Made by a program: the position numbers and the translations under genes. The notes under the pieces are model-generated. The model was not told where the DNA came from, made no database searches, and was given only the letters and a program-made list of their open reading frames with translations. Positions 1 through 10,084 of a DNA stretch of 64,000 nt are shown here, piece by piece. The stretch lies in NCBI RefSeq assembly GCF_963676685.1, contig NC_092350.1, positions 38,592,873 through 38,656,872 of the forward strand, read 5' to 3'. This DNA comes from Mytilus edulis. Lineage: Eukaryota; Mollusca; Bivalvia; Mytilida; Mytilidae. The first letter of the stretch is position 1. Every line of letters begins with the position of its first letter.

Positions 1-324
1 TGCTCCTATATACCGTCTATCAACCGTATTTGTCTATACCTACCGGCGGTTGTTATCAAAACAAACTATTTTCAATCGACAGTCCCAAGTTTCGTATCTA
101 TACTTCACTCTGAATGACCGATGACATTTATTTGACCAGTAACATTCCCTATTGTATTCATTATTTAGTTTTCTCCCTGAACTTGTCTGAAATATTTGCG
201 GCTGTACTGATGGCAAACAACAATCAATCAATTTCTTAAAGTACTTCTTAATCTAAATAAAAAATATTTTTTTATCTAACCAGTAATATGTGATCGATGA
301 ATGTACGTATGACAATTACGCCAA

Positions 325-1028
325 TTTTGAAAAAGCATATTTTTTTTCATTTGCGCACATTGACATTTTTTAATTTGCGCCAAATTGATTCGAAAGGTTA
401 GGTCTGATAAATTTAGATGATAAAATTAAACTTGTTTAACTAAACGCAGCAATTCAATGAACACAAGCTACAATATAGATAAATGTGTGTATAGACACAT
501 GTTGAGCTCATGGGTATCATCATTTAATCACACTTCTGGTACCCGAACATTTACTTTCATATATGGAACCGATGCCATAAAGAAAAAAACAGGCTTTAAC
601 TTATAAAAATTTTGATAAAAAAGGGGATGCTTTATTGTAGGGAAGATATCACAAGGTTGCAGTTCAACAGAAGTGTTGCATGACAATACTCAGTTAAAAA
701 AGATTTGTGCATATGCAAATGTGCTTTTTATGTCAAACTGTTACAATCTTATTTTATAAAGTGCTACTTCAAGTGTGATGTACACTTGCAATAAACTTAT
801 CCTGCTTTCAATCCCCCTCCTCCTCCCCGTCACGTGTGAGCAAGTGGCAGGTGGCAAAAGGCCAGAAGGAATATTTTTGTTATTATATAAATAAATTCTA
901 TGCATCTTATATGCCTCATGACTTGTGTTTACCTGTTAATTTGTGCAAATGAAGAAAATAAATTTGGCGCAAAGAAATAAAAAAAATAGGCGCTAATTAA
1001 GTGCAGATTGGCGCAAATGGAAAAAGCC
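325..1028. repeat. Probable TIR element with GCGCAAAT-rich ends
   Basis: The left end (about 340-395) reads ATTTGCGC then AATTTGCGCCAAA. The right end (about 955-1028) carries the inverse, TTTGGCGCAAA and GGCGCAAATGGAAAAAGC. The arms match imperfectly over about 60 bases. No ORF lies between them, so a non-autonomous DNA element is the simplest reading. Boundaries are approximate and I found no target-site duplication. Confidence 0.4.
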
Positions 1029-1054
1029 GAAGCAAATATAATCTTTTCTCGTAT

Positions 1055-1560
1055 CAAGATTTCAAGATTTTATTCATAACCTCAGACACATACTTGTGTA
1101 CAAGAGGACAATAATATATACAACCATATTAAAATAATATATAGTGAGACAGGACAAACGACACAAATACATAGTATATTTTAAAAGACAATTGGTATAA
1201 TTAGATTAAGTATTTTATGATTTTCTTCACGAAAATTGATAATTTCCTTTGAACTTGTACGTTACATCTAGACAACAAGCCAGTGAATTTCTTCTTGCTT
1301 GGATTCATTACATAGTAATTTGGTACAAACTTTGATCTAAGAGCAGAAACATCAGCATTTTTACAGGTAAACAATATATGAAACTCATCCCCTATTCCCT
1401 CATTACATAATGTACATATTCTATTTTCCCTCGCGATCCCCGCCCATCTACCCGTCTCAATAGGTAACTTCAAATTCGAGCATCGAAGTTTAGATATGAA
1501 ATATCTGTCCTTGAGTAGTAATCGCAATAGATACGGTTCCAAACCAAACTCGAGTTTGAA
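1055..1560 (-). pseudogene. LINE 3' end: C-terminal tail of a non-LTR reverse transcriptase
   Basis: A 113-codon open frame (1542-1201) shows the cysteine-histidine tail usual at the end of mollusc non-LTR ORF2 proteins: RICTLCNEGIGDEFHILFTC, preceded by GRWAGI and followed by a basic stretch. There is no palm or finger domain, so the copy is 5'-truncated, as LINEs usually are. Downstream on the minus strand lies a non-coding 3' end finishing in GAATAAAATCTTGAAATCTTGA-like repeats near 1055-1080, probably the 3' UTR and tail. The clade cannot be assigned from this short tail. It is a dead copy with no cellular role implied. Confidence 0.75.
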
Positions 1561-1724
1561 TAAAGAATAGAATTCACCCCTTTCAGATCAAATTGGTGTT
1601 TTCTTTCTTTTTTTCGTTCAGTTTCATCGAGTCCATTTGTTCATTTGACTCTGTCTCCATCACGACTAGGATGCATTTTAATTTATAATGTAAAGTCGTT
1701 CAGGTTTTTGTTTTATTATATAAA

Positions 1725-1800
1725 AAAAGAAGATATGGCATGATTGCCAATGAGACAACTCTCTAAAAGAGACAAAGTGACACCGGAATTAACTATTAAA
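1725..1800 (+). repeat. Fragment of the GATGTGGTATGATTGCC dispersed family
   Basis: The stretch AGAAGATATGGCATGATTGC followed by CAATGAGACAACTCT matches copies at 6428, 14092, 39145 and 51315 on this strand, and the reverse complement at 12.6, 16.0, 25.4, 33.9, 55.2 and 58.4 kb. This is one of the commonest repeat phrases in mussel DNA. The best copy here is at 51315-51640. Confidence 0.75.
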
Positions 1801-4139
1801 AAAAACTTTAACAGATCACGGTACGCTGACGGTACAGATGTCTGTAAATTCAGAAATTAATGCGAGGTTTTTATTATTGCGACAATAATTAAGACTCGCA
1901 TTTTGAAGTATTGCGTTTGAATTAATCAGGATTTTTTCTTAATCGTTGTAATCAAAATCTCATTTCAGGCTATAATGACACTCATCGCATTATATATTCA
2001 ACAATTGCACGCAACAAATTTACATTCAAAGACTATGAATTTGATGTATATTTCATTTGACAAGATTAGTTCGTTTAAGATGCCAAAAATTCTATAATTA
2101 GTGTATTATTCTCCCAAGTTTATTTGAAAAGGTATAATTCCTCTATACAAATGGCAAAATCTTTCATAAAATATCCAGTAAGTTGGATAAACGTTTACCA
2201 AATCATCCCAATACAGTTTGATTTATATATTCACTTTGCTATTCCGTTCTTGCACAGTGATATAGTTCATTTTGCGTCATCCCATATTCTAGCAAAGGGA
2301 GATTATCTAAGCATCACCGTTACATTAGTAATAGCTCTCGTACATAAAATAGTTAGCTCGAACTGTATGATCCTGTGTGCATCTGATCTTTATATTAAAA
2401 GTGCATAAATGGTTCACATATGGGTCTTATTTAATCATTAAACAGTATCAAAACAATTAGTGCATTATAATATAACCAAATAGGCATGCAAAAAAGAATC
2501 AATAGGCAAAATATGCTTGTCTACCGTCTAATTCTAATTGCTAATATTTACTGTATTGTACATAGCTCAATTCCATTCCATTCCATTCCATTCCATTCAA
2601 TTTTATTTATTTTTTAATTTTCAGCAGAAAACAGTATTTCTAACAATTAAATTGAATTAATTTGATATGACGTTGACACACGGTAATCACTCTCATGTTT
2701 TTATTTACATCGCTGTCAATCATCCGGTAAAGATGAATATTCATTACTACCCTCGGTAGTTAACGTCCCTCGATGGTTAACTTTAAGTGCCTACCTATAA
2801 TCAACGATGTAATTTTCAGTGCAAAGCTATTTTTAATGGGTGTCGAACACGTGCGCCTAGCACTTTATTTATGATATATGGATAATGGTACCGTGGATAG
2901 TTATCTATAACATCTATAAGTAAGCCAATCTGATCGATTTTATACGGCATAGAATATTTTTTACTTCTTAAATTGTCGTCTTTTCTGAATGTACCCTTTT
3001 TAATAGAGAATTGCGATTTCTGAAATTATAATGATTGATCGACGCAATTTTAAGATCAGGGTACGGCAGCGGTGCACTTCCTCAGAACCATTACTTGTGT
3101 AGAACCGGAGTACGCTCTCAGAACCAATATCAGTCTTGCGCAGATATGTAATTTTTTGACATCTCACTCCCGTAAAATAAAGACAGATAACAACGACCCT
3201 AAAAGAAAACATCAAGTTGTACATCTATGTTTCAACTTTGCCTCATCATGATTAGAGTCGGTGTAATAAAAATGTTTATGTGGTGATTACTTTACCATGT
3301 CATGTATATAGGCTATATATCTATTTATGAATTACACATTATTATTTGGGTGAAATAAGCTGCTAACAAACTATTTTAATTTTACAAATATATCTAATTA
3401 ACGGTTAATAAGAAAAACGGAGACATTACAAAAAATCAGAGATAGATACCTCCAACATTTAATAAGTCAATTTCAATTTTTTTATAGCTATAGATCTTAT
3501 TTTTCATCCGATAATGTATATGATGATCCGTATTGATGTTATTATAGATTTTATTGAGATCTATACACCTGGGGATATGCAATCCTTTAATAGTCAATGT
3601 ATTAATGTCTGTATCTTTGTAACTCCTCCCTAGGGAAGCTTAATTGTAACGACCATACATTGTATTGTATTGTATAAAAGAATTATGTAGTTTATAATTT
3701 GTAATTTTCCTAGTATGCTTTTTAGAGTATTCTAAACAGTTTGCGAATTTGCGAGCGATTTGGTACCCCGAAAATGAAAGAAGTGATTTTTATTTTACTT
3801 TTCAAATTGTCATTGGGTCACTTCCAAATTTTCATCTCATGAAAATATGTCTTTTTAATTTCTTTATGTATCTTTTCACCTTTTCATCTAATTTCTTTAA
3901 TAGATTTTCCCTGAACTAACATTAGAAGAATTTTTTTTTTATAATTCAAATGTCAACGGATACCACAGTTAGTTAAGTGACATAGAGTTTTACCCAAATC
4001 ACATTAAAATTGTGCATTGTTCAATGAATGAACATTATTTGAACAACATTTTGTGTAGTGGAGCTTACTTAAAATTCATTAAAACATTAGACGCTTTAAT
4101 AGAAGAAACGGTATAACGTATATCTACTATATTTTACTG
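1801..4139. other. No supported gene; simple repeat near 2571
   Basis: No ORF with recognisable features. A (CCATT)n run lies at about 2571-2598. Short palindromes surround 2704-2810, with TTACATCG on one side and CGATGTAA on the other. A TATTG repeat sits near 3658-3675. The longest open frame (94 codons at 2124) has no domain, no signal of note and unremarkable composition, and I do not call it a gene. Confidence 0.5.
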
Positions 4140-5890
4140 GGGAAAACTGTCTGTTCTGAGATCTCTGAGGAAGTCACTGCCATTTACTTTACTTAGAAAA
4201 ATTAAATTCTGAGGTGGTATCTACATTCAGTTTACTTAAATATTACCAAGTATTGCTATTTTTACTATAAGTAAAGGATGGTTCCGCGGAGGTACCGACA
4301 TTCAGTTTACTTTTTTTTACTGTTAATAAAGGCAGTGATATTGTTGGCTTTTTCAAAACTACCTCTACCCTTTTTTATTGGGAAAATATTCGTCATTTTG
4401 ATCAAATTGGGAAATTTATAATAAACCATGAATTTGACTGGAACTTCAATTTGCAGACCCCCTTTCAAGAGGTAAACCATAATTTGAAATAAGACCCCTT
4501 ATTATCAGTGATGATACATAAATAGACCCTCAAATCTGCACATTTAGTCATTGTAGGCATGAAAAGGGTTTAATTGAGTGTTTTTCAGTTTGTATTCATG
4601 CACAATTACTACTGAGACTGCCTTGTTTGGGAAAAAAGTTGTCCTTCGGGAATGATTTTAAGCCATTTTTTTTCAAATTGGGATTTTTCTCCAGGGGAAA
4701 AAACCTTTGTTCTCCGGTAATTTAAGGCAAACAATATCACTGAAAGGGTGGTTCTGATGAGGTAACATAAAGTTTCGGTTAAAAATTTGGTTCTTACAGG
4801 TGTTTTTTTTGTTTTTTTCATTTAATGCCATAGATAGCAGTTGGTTCTGAGGATGTACCGACACTCTGTTCACTTAAAAACTAAGTTCTGACATTTTTTT
4901 TAATTGAACAAAGGTTTGTTCTAAGGATGTACCTGGTCTAGTACTTTTTACTGACAATAAAGGTTCAAGTTCTGAGTTGGTACCAACATACAGTTTACTT
5001 AGAAAATTTAGTTCTAACTATATATTGTTGTTTTAACTGTAGAATTTTGTTCGGACAAATTTGTTTGATTTTACTATGAATAACGGTTGGTTCTGATTTA
5101 CAGTTTACTTGGAAAATTAAATTCTGACCAGGTATTGCTTTTATTACTGCAAATAAAGGTTGGTTCTGAGGAGGTACCGACATTAAGTTTACTACGAAAA
5201 CTTTATTTTGACAAGGTACTGTTGATTTTATTCAGTATTAATAACGGTTGGTTGTAAGGAGGTTCCGACATTCAGTTTGATTAGACAATTAAAATATTGG
5301 TGTGTTTGCTGTAAATAAAGGATTTTTATAAGGTTGTATCAACATACAGTTTACTGAGAGAAAAAAAATGTTAGGACAAGGTATGGTTGTTTCCAGTCTA
5401 TAAATAACGGTTGGTTCTGAGGAGGTACCGATAACGGTAAAGTTCTGAGGAGGTACTGACATTCAGTTTACAAAGAAAGTTTAACTCTGACGAGGCATTG
5501 CTGTTTTTTACTGTAAGTAAAGATGGTGCAGAGGAGGTACCGACATAAAGTTTACTGAGAAAATTTTGTTTGGACAAGGTACGATTGATTTTATTATAAG
5601 TAACGGTTGGTTTTGAGGAGGTACCGATATTCAGTTTACTAAGAAAGTTAAACTCTGACCAGGTGTTGCTGTTTTAACTGTAAATAAAAGTTAGTTCTGA
5701 AGGGTAACTCAGTGGTATTCAGTTCACTTAAAAAATATTTTGGTTAGGTATTGTTGGTTACCATATATAACGGTTGGTTCTGAGGTGTTACCGACGAAAA
5801 TTAACTGAAATGAATTGGTTATGACAAGGTATTGTATTTTTTTACTGTAAATAACGATTGGTTTTTGTTTAGTACCGACATTAAGGGATT
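4140..5890 (-). repeat. Diverged array of the KpnI-site satellite, opposite orientation
   Basis: Units of roughly 83 bases repeat the phrase TTCTGAGGAGGTACCGACAT, then an AGTTTAC segment, then AACTCTGAC..GGTATTGCTG, then ACTGTAAATAAAGGTTGG. This is the reverse complement of the monomer in the 23.5-29.2 kb array. Copies here are much more diverged and several are truncated, which suggests an older block. No coding potential. Confidence 0.8.
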
Positions 5891-6212
5891 CAGTGTGGTA
5901 TAACTTTAAATTATCATTTCTGTTATCGCACTATGGACGAATAACAAATATTTCTGCGCTCCATGTTTACCTAACAACAAAATTATTTCTATCTACGGCT
6001 GTGTGCGCTATTTTACTTGCAGGTATTTTGTGTATGGTTATGGTTGTCTTTCTGATATTGTTTTACACCTGCCCCCCCCCCCCCCCCTCGTTTTATTATT
6101 TTTGTATTTACATTGTGTCTTAGATCAAATTTATTCGTTGATTCTGTATATATATATACATAGTAAATTTGCTGGTTGGTCGTTTTTATAGACTTTTATA
6201 TATATATACATA

Positions 6213-6333
6213 TATATACAACTCGTCTAAACATCAACCCAACAATGTTAGATCTGTAAATTTGCTTTCGCAAAAAAAAAGCAAATTTACAGATCTAACA
6301 TTGTTGGGTTGATGTTTAGACGAGTTGTATATA
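6213..6333. repeat. Perfect 53-bp inverted repeat (hairpin)
   Basis: The left arm 6213-6265 is the exact reverse complement of 6281-6333. The 15-base loop ends in a run of A. Arm sequence starts TATATACAACTCGTCTAAAC. It abuts a SINE-core-like segment at 6334-6420. A perfect 53-bp pair suggests a recent fold-back or a stem retained by replication, because older pairs drift. Confidence 0.9.
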
Positions 6334-6420
6334 CATTATGTACACAGCCATGTATCACCATCATTGATGGCGATCTGATGGATACATCTGTTGTAGGGTT
6401 GTCACTGACTCAGACGTACT
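6334..6420 (+). mobile_element. SINE-core-like segment
   Basis: CAGCCATGTATCACCATCAT then TGATGGCGATCTGATGG resembles the CCGTGCATCACC..CACTGGCGATCCAATC segment inside the tRNA-derived SINE at 55941-56175. It is followed by GTTGTCACTGACTCAGACGT. I infer a shared central domain between two short retroelement families; only this part is visible here. Confidence 0.4.
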
Positions 6421-6427
6421 TATATAT

Positions 6428-6860
6428 ATAAAAGATGTGGTATGATTGCCAATGAGACAACTATCCACAAAAGACCAAATGACACAGAAATTAACAACAA
6501 TAGGTCATTGTCTGGCCGCCCGTAGTCAGTTATAAAGAGCCTCAAAATGACAATGAAAAACAATTCAAACGAGACATTAAACGGTCTAATTTATGTTCAC
6601 TTGTTTTTTTAATATATATGTCTTTTGATTGAGTTAAACCATTTCAATTGATATTAAATAGTGTGTCATTATATCTTGTGATTTAACACCATTCTTTCAG
6701 GGTAGGGTGAAGGTTGGTGCCTATCAAATCGTTTAAACCCGCTGCATTTGGTTGCATCTGACCTAAGTCAGGAAATTCTCATTTCCAGTGGTTGTCGTTT
6801 GTTGATGTGGGTTTCTTATTACTTGTCTTTGTAAATATCAACTTTTACTGTTTAGTCTTT
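6428..6860. repeat. GATGTGGTATGATTGCC family fragments
   Basis: 6428-6600 on the plus strand carries GATGTGGTATGATTGCCAAT, the AGACCAAATGACACAGAAAT motif and a CCTCAAAATGACAATG block in the family's usual order. From about 6680 the phrase GTGGTTGTCGTTTGTTGATG is a reverse-oriented piece of the same family. Confidence 0.7.
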
Positions 6861-6869
6861 TTTGCCGAG

Positions 6870-7725
6870 GCTTCGACTTTTGTCGAAAAAGCGAGACATA
6901 GCGATCTTACACTCCGTCGTCGGCGGTATCCATAAATATTCACTCTTGTTACAGTTTTTTTTCAAATTTTGATAACTTTCTCAAACTATCCTGGATTTTT
7001 TTTTATCAAACTTGGACAGGAGCTTGTTTATGATCATAAAATAGTATTTAGAAATATATTTTTTTTAAATACTGTTTATCGGTATTTTAATTATAAATGG
7101 ACTTAGTTTTTCTGACAATTAATATTACAATCACTCTGTGGTTAACAATAACTCTGTGGTTACAAGTTTTTTTTAAATTTGATAACTTTCTTGAACTATC
7201 CTTGATTTCTAACAAACTTGGACAGAAACTTGTTCATCATCATAAGATGGTCTCAGAAGTAAATTTTGTAAAAAATCCTGTTTATCCGTATTGAACATTC
7301 ACTCTGTGGTTAAAGTTTTAAAAAAATTAATAACTATCTTAAACTACCTTGGATTTCTTCCAAACTTGAACAGAAGCTTGTTAATGATCAGAAGATGGTA
7401 TCAAGAAGTAAAATTTAAAAAAAAAAAATACTTTTTTTTTTCGTATTTTACTTGTAAATTGGACTTAGTTTTTCTGCCAGCTCTGTGGTTAAACTTTTTA
7501 AAATTTTAATAACTTTCTTAAAGTATCCTTGATTTCTGCCAAACTTTGACAGAAGCTTGTTTATGGTCAAAAGTTAGTATCTAGAAGGAAATTTTGTAAA
7601 TATACGTTTCCTTTTTGTAACCTAAAGGCAAAAACTTTAACCTGAAGCTGGATGGACGGACAAACGAACGGACGCACAGACCAGAAAACAAATTGCCCCT
7701 CTACTATCGTAGGTGGGGCATAAAA
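6870..7725 (+). repeat. Tandem-unit repeat ending in CTATCGTAGGTGGGGCATA
   Basis: It opens with GACTTTTGTCGAAAAAGCGA and GATCTTACACTCCGTCGTCG. Four imperfect units of about 150-200 bases follow, each with AACTATCCTTGATTTC, CAAACTTGGACAGAAGCTTG and a GATCATAAGATGGTA segment. It closes with ACGGACGCACAGACCAGAAA and the conserved TACTATCGTAGGTGGGGCAT end. The small open frames inside (65-72 codons) follow the repeat and are not genes. Confidence 0.75.
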
Positions 7726-8224
7726 AACGTCTAGAGGGTAACATATAGAACTATTTATTACGTTTTGATCTGACAGCGACAAAACAACAAAATGAGAATA
7801 TATGCAAAATCATAGTATAATGAAAGGTGATATCTCTATATATATAAGACAATGACACAACAAGTGTAAAGCTGAAATGTATAACAAAAAATATTCGTTC
7901 AACTTCAAATTAAATTATATAAATACACACAGTTTTTTAGAATTCAATTATGTCAAAGATAAATTAGATTGTTAGATCATCCGTATGAACACAAGCTGTC
8001 GCTGTATTAAATTTAGTTTCCTTTTTCCAAAAGCAATACATCTTATAGATATCAAGTACAATAAATATTACATTAAATATAGTAAGAAACAAATATTACA
8101 ATAAGGTAATGCATTAATATGTAATTAATACAATTAAAAACAAATGTAGGAGCATGTTATTAATTAGCTTTATTTAAAAATCTTTTATTAACCAACAAGT
8201 GCATTACTGCCAAAAGTGACTGTT
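7726..8224. other. AT-rich, nothing recognised
   Basis: No ORF, no repeat I recognise, and no exon-like block with splice sites on either strand. Confidence 0.4.
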
Positions 8225-8390
8225 TATTAAAAATTACATATTTTCTGTAATGGCCCTGTTTTTCTGTAATGGACGTTTTTTTCTGTAATGGCCCTGTTTT
8301 TCTATCATGGCCCTGTTTTTTTCTGTAATGGCCCTGTTTTTCTGTAATGGCCCTGTATTAATGCCCAGTTTGTCTGTATTAAGCCATGTT
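8225..8390. repeat. Tandem 20-23 bp repeat, TCTGTAATGGCCCTGTTTTT
   Basis: About six units of TTTCTGTAATGGCCCTG with variable T runs. The same phrase (TAATGGCCCTGTTAT) forms the ends of the fold-back at 8693-8851, so the array was probably derived from that element's terminus. Confidence 0.8.
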
Positions 8391-8692
8391 GGGGTTTCTA
8401 ATAAAGTTAATAAAACTAAGTTGTAAAGAGTATAATACCTTTTTGTATATTATTAAAAAGTAGTAACCAGCAACCAACATTAAAGAACCACATAAAGGGA
8501 TCACTGTTCATCCTGTTTTTTAACACATATCTCTTTCAACTTCTTGGATGTTTGGTATATTCAAAGCTTTATAATGGTGAAGTACAAATTATTTTGTTCC
8601 AACTAAACTGTCATTAAAAGAGTAAGACAGTACATCAAGTTAAGCAGCAACACATACACTTTTGTTCAGTTGGTTAATAAATGTATTAAGAA

Positions 8693-8851
8693 ATGGGTGT
8701 TTTTATAATGGCCCTGTTATATGTCCTCGGTCAGTAATAATGGCCTCGGATGTCTGTAATAGCCCTCGGCGTTGCCTCAGGCCATTACAGACTTCCTCGA
8801 CCATTATTACAGACCTTGGACACATAACAGGGCTATTATAAAAACACCCAT
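8693..8851. repeat. Fold-back element
   Basis: ATGGGTGTTTTTATAATGGC at 8693 is mirrored by GCTATTATAAAAACACCCAT ending at 8851. The arms stay complementary for most of their length (TGTCCTCGG against CCTTGGACA, and the GGCCTCGG/CCTCGACC parts), leaving a small loop near 8770. It looks like a non-autonomous inverted-repeat transposon. No clear target duplication. Confidence 0.75.
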
Positions 8852-8998
8852 TCAATACTATAATATTTAATTAAAGTATGATATACACATTCAACGATTA
8901 CGATTTTTTTTGGCAATACATACTTTCCAAAATTAACAGGTCTACTAAGATAAAACTGCAAACCATGACCGTCATCTATGTATTTGTAAAACAGACAT

Positions 8999-9740
8999 TT
9001 AGAAGACTCCTAAAACAAATGACATTGCTTCAGATATAAACCTATCAGTAACACGCTGTTTGAAATCAGCTATAAAAACATCTACATTTAAAACATTTTG
9101 TGTCAACCAGACATGATTTAAGCCATAATCACATAATAAATATCGTATTTTACATGACCAATTCAATTTATTTTTACTTTTTACATTGCTAGCCTCCATC
9201 ATTTCTGCATAACAATTTTTTAGAATACAATTGTCAGTTTTTAACATTTACAACAATATTTCATTATTTTACAGCATCTATGTACATACATAGGGACTCT
9301 ACTTTGTTCAAAATACATCATGTAATTTGCAATACTCTTCTTAAATTTCAAAATCTTCTTTAAAAAATGTAAGTAAAGAGTTTCAAATGCTTTATGATAT
9401 CCCCAAACCTCGCTACCATAATTCACTATGCTTGACAGATATGTATCAAGTAAAAACAGAAGTGTTTCTGTATAAAAACAGTCTTCTTAAATTTTACTGA
9501 ATAAAAAACAGCTTTTTACCTTGAATTGACAACATTTTCTGAGTATTCCTAAAAATACCATTATAATTTAACAGCATACCTAGATAAATAAATTCATCAC
9601 ATATAACTTATATTCTCTCCATTAATGAACCATTTTTCATCTGGTTTGATAACACCTCTGTTTCTAAATACAACAATCTTAGTTTTTAACATATTTATAT
9701 GTAAATTATACCCTTCACAACCACAATAACCAAATATACA
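8999..9740 (-). pseudogene. Broken LINE reverse transcriptase (palm end to thumb)
   Basis: Read on the minus strand, frames shift several times but give a continuous non-LTR reverse transcriptase. In order: NMLKTKIVVFRNRG and KPDEKWFINGENI (about 9739-9600); FIYLGMLLNYNG (about 9590-9550, another frame); then VNYGSEVWGYHKAFETLYLH and FLKKILKFKKS (9426-9300), the block typical after the palm; and a C-terminal piece (9247-8999) with WSCKIRYLLCDYGLNHVW. Stops and frameshifts show it is dead. It lies just downstream of the polyadenylation signal of the KDZ-Josephin gene on the same strand. Confidence 0.8.
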
Positions 9741-9957
9741 CATACCGCGTTCCCGGCAACATGATGAATGTGTATGGCAACATAATAAAAAAAAAGTAGT
9801 AAATTGCAAGTTTCATTAGACTTTAACTAATTTTTCATGTATCTCTTACATTCGAGAATAAAAAGATAGCATTACATTCCTTTAAAACAACTCCATTAAT
9901 TTAAGTTCAAAATTCAAATGGTTGTCTGTTTAATTTTGTTATACTGTTTCTTGTCAT

Positions 9958-9963
9958 TTTATT
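9958..9963 (-). promoter_or_regulatory. Polyadenylation signal AATAAA
   Basis: On the minus strand AATAAA occurs about 120 bases after the TAA stop at 10085 of the long KDZ-Josephin gene. This is a normal distance for a short 3' UTR and supports 10085 as the true end. Confidence 0.5.
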
Positions 9964-10084
9964 TACAGCTTTGAAACCAATATAAGGAAATAAAAATAGC
10001 ATCTTTAAAATGCTGAATATTGATGTTATAAGACCATCATAACTACTTTAATACAATATATATTTTGAATTTGAATGTTCATAG

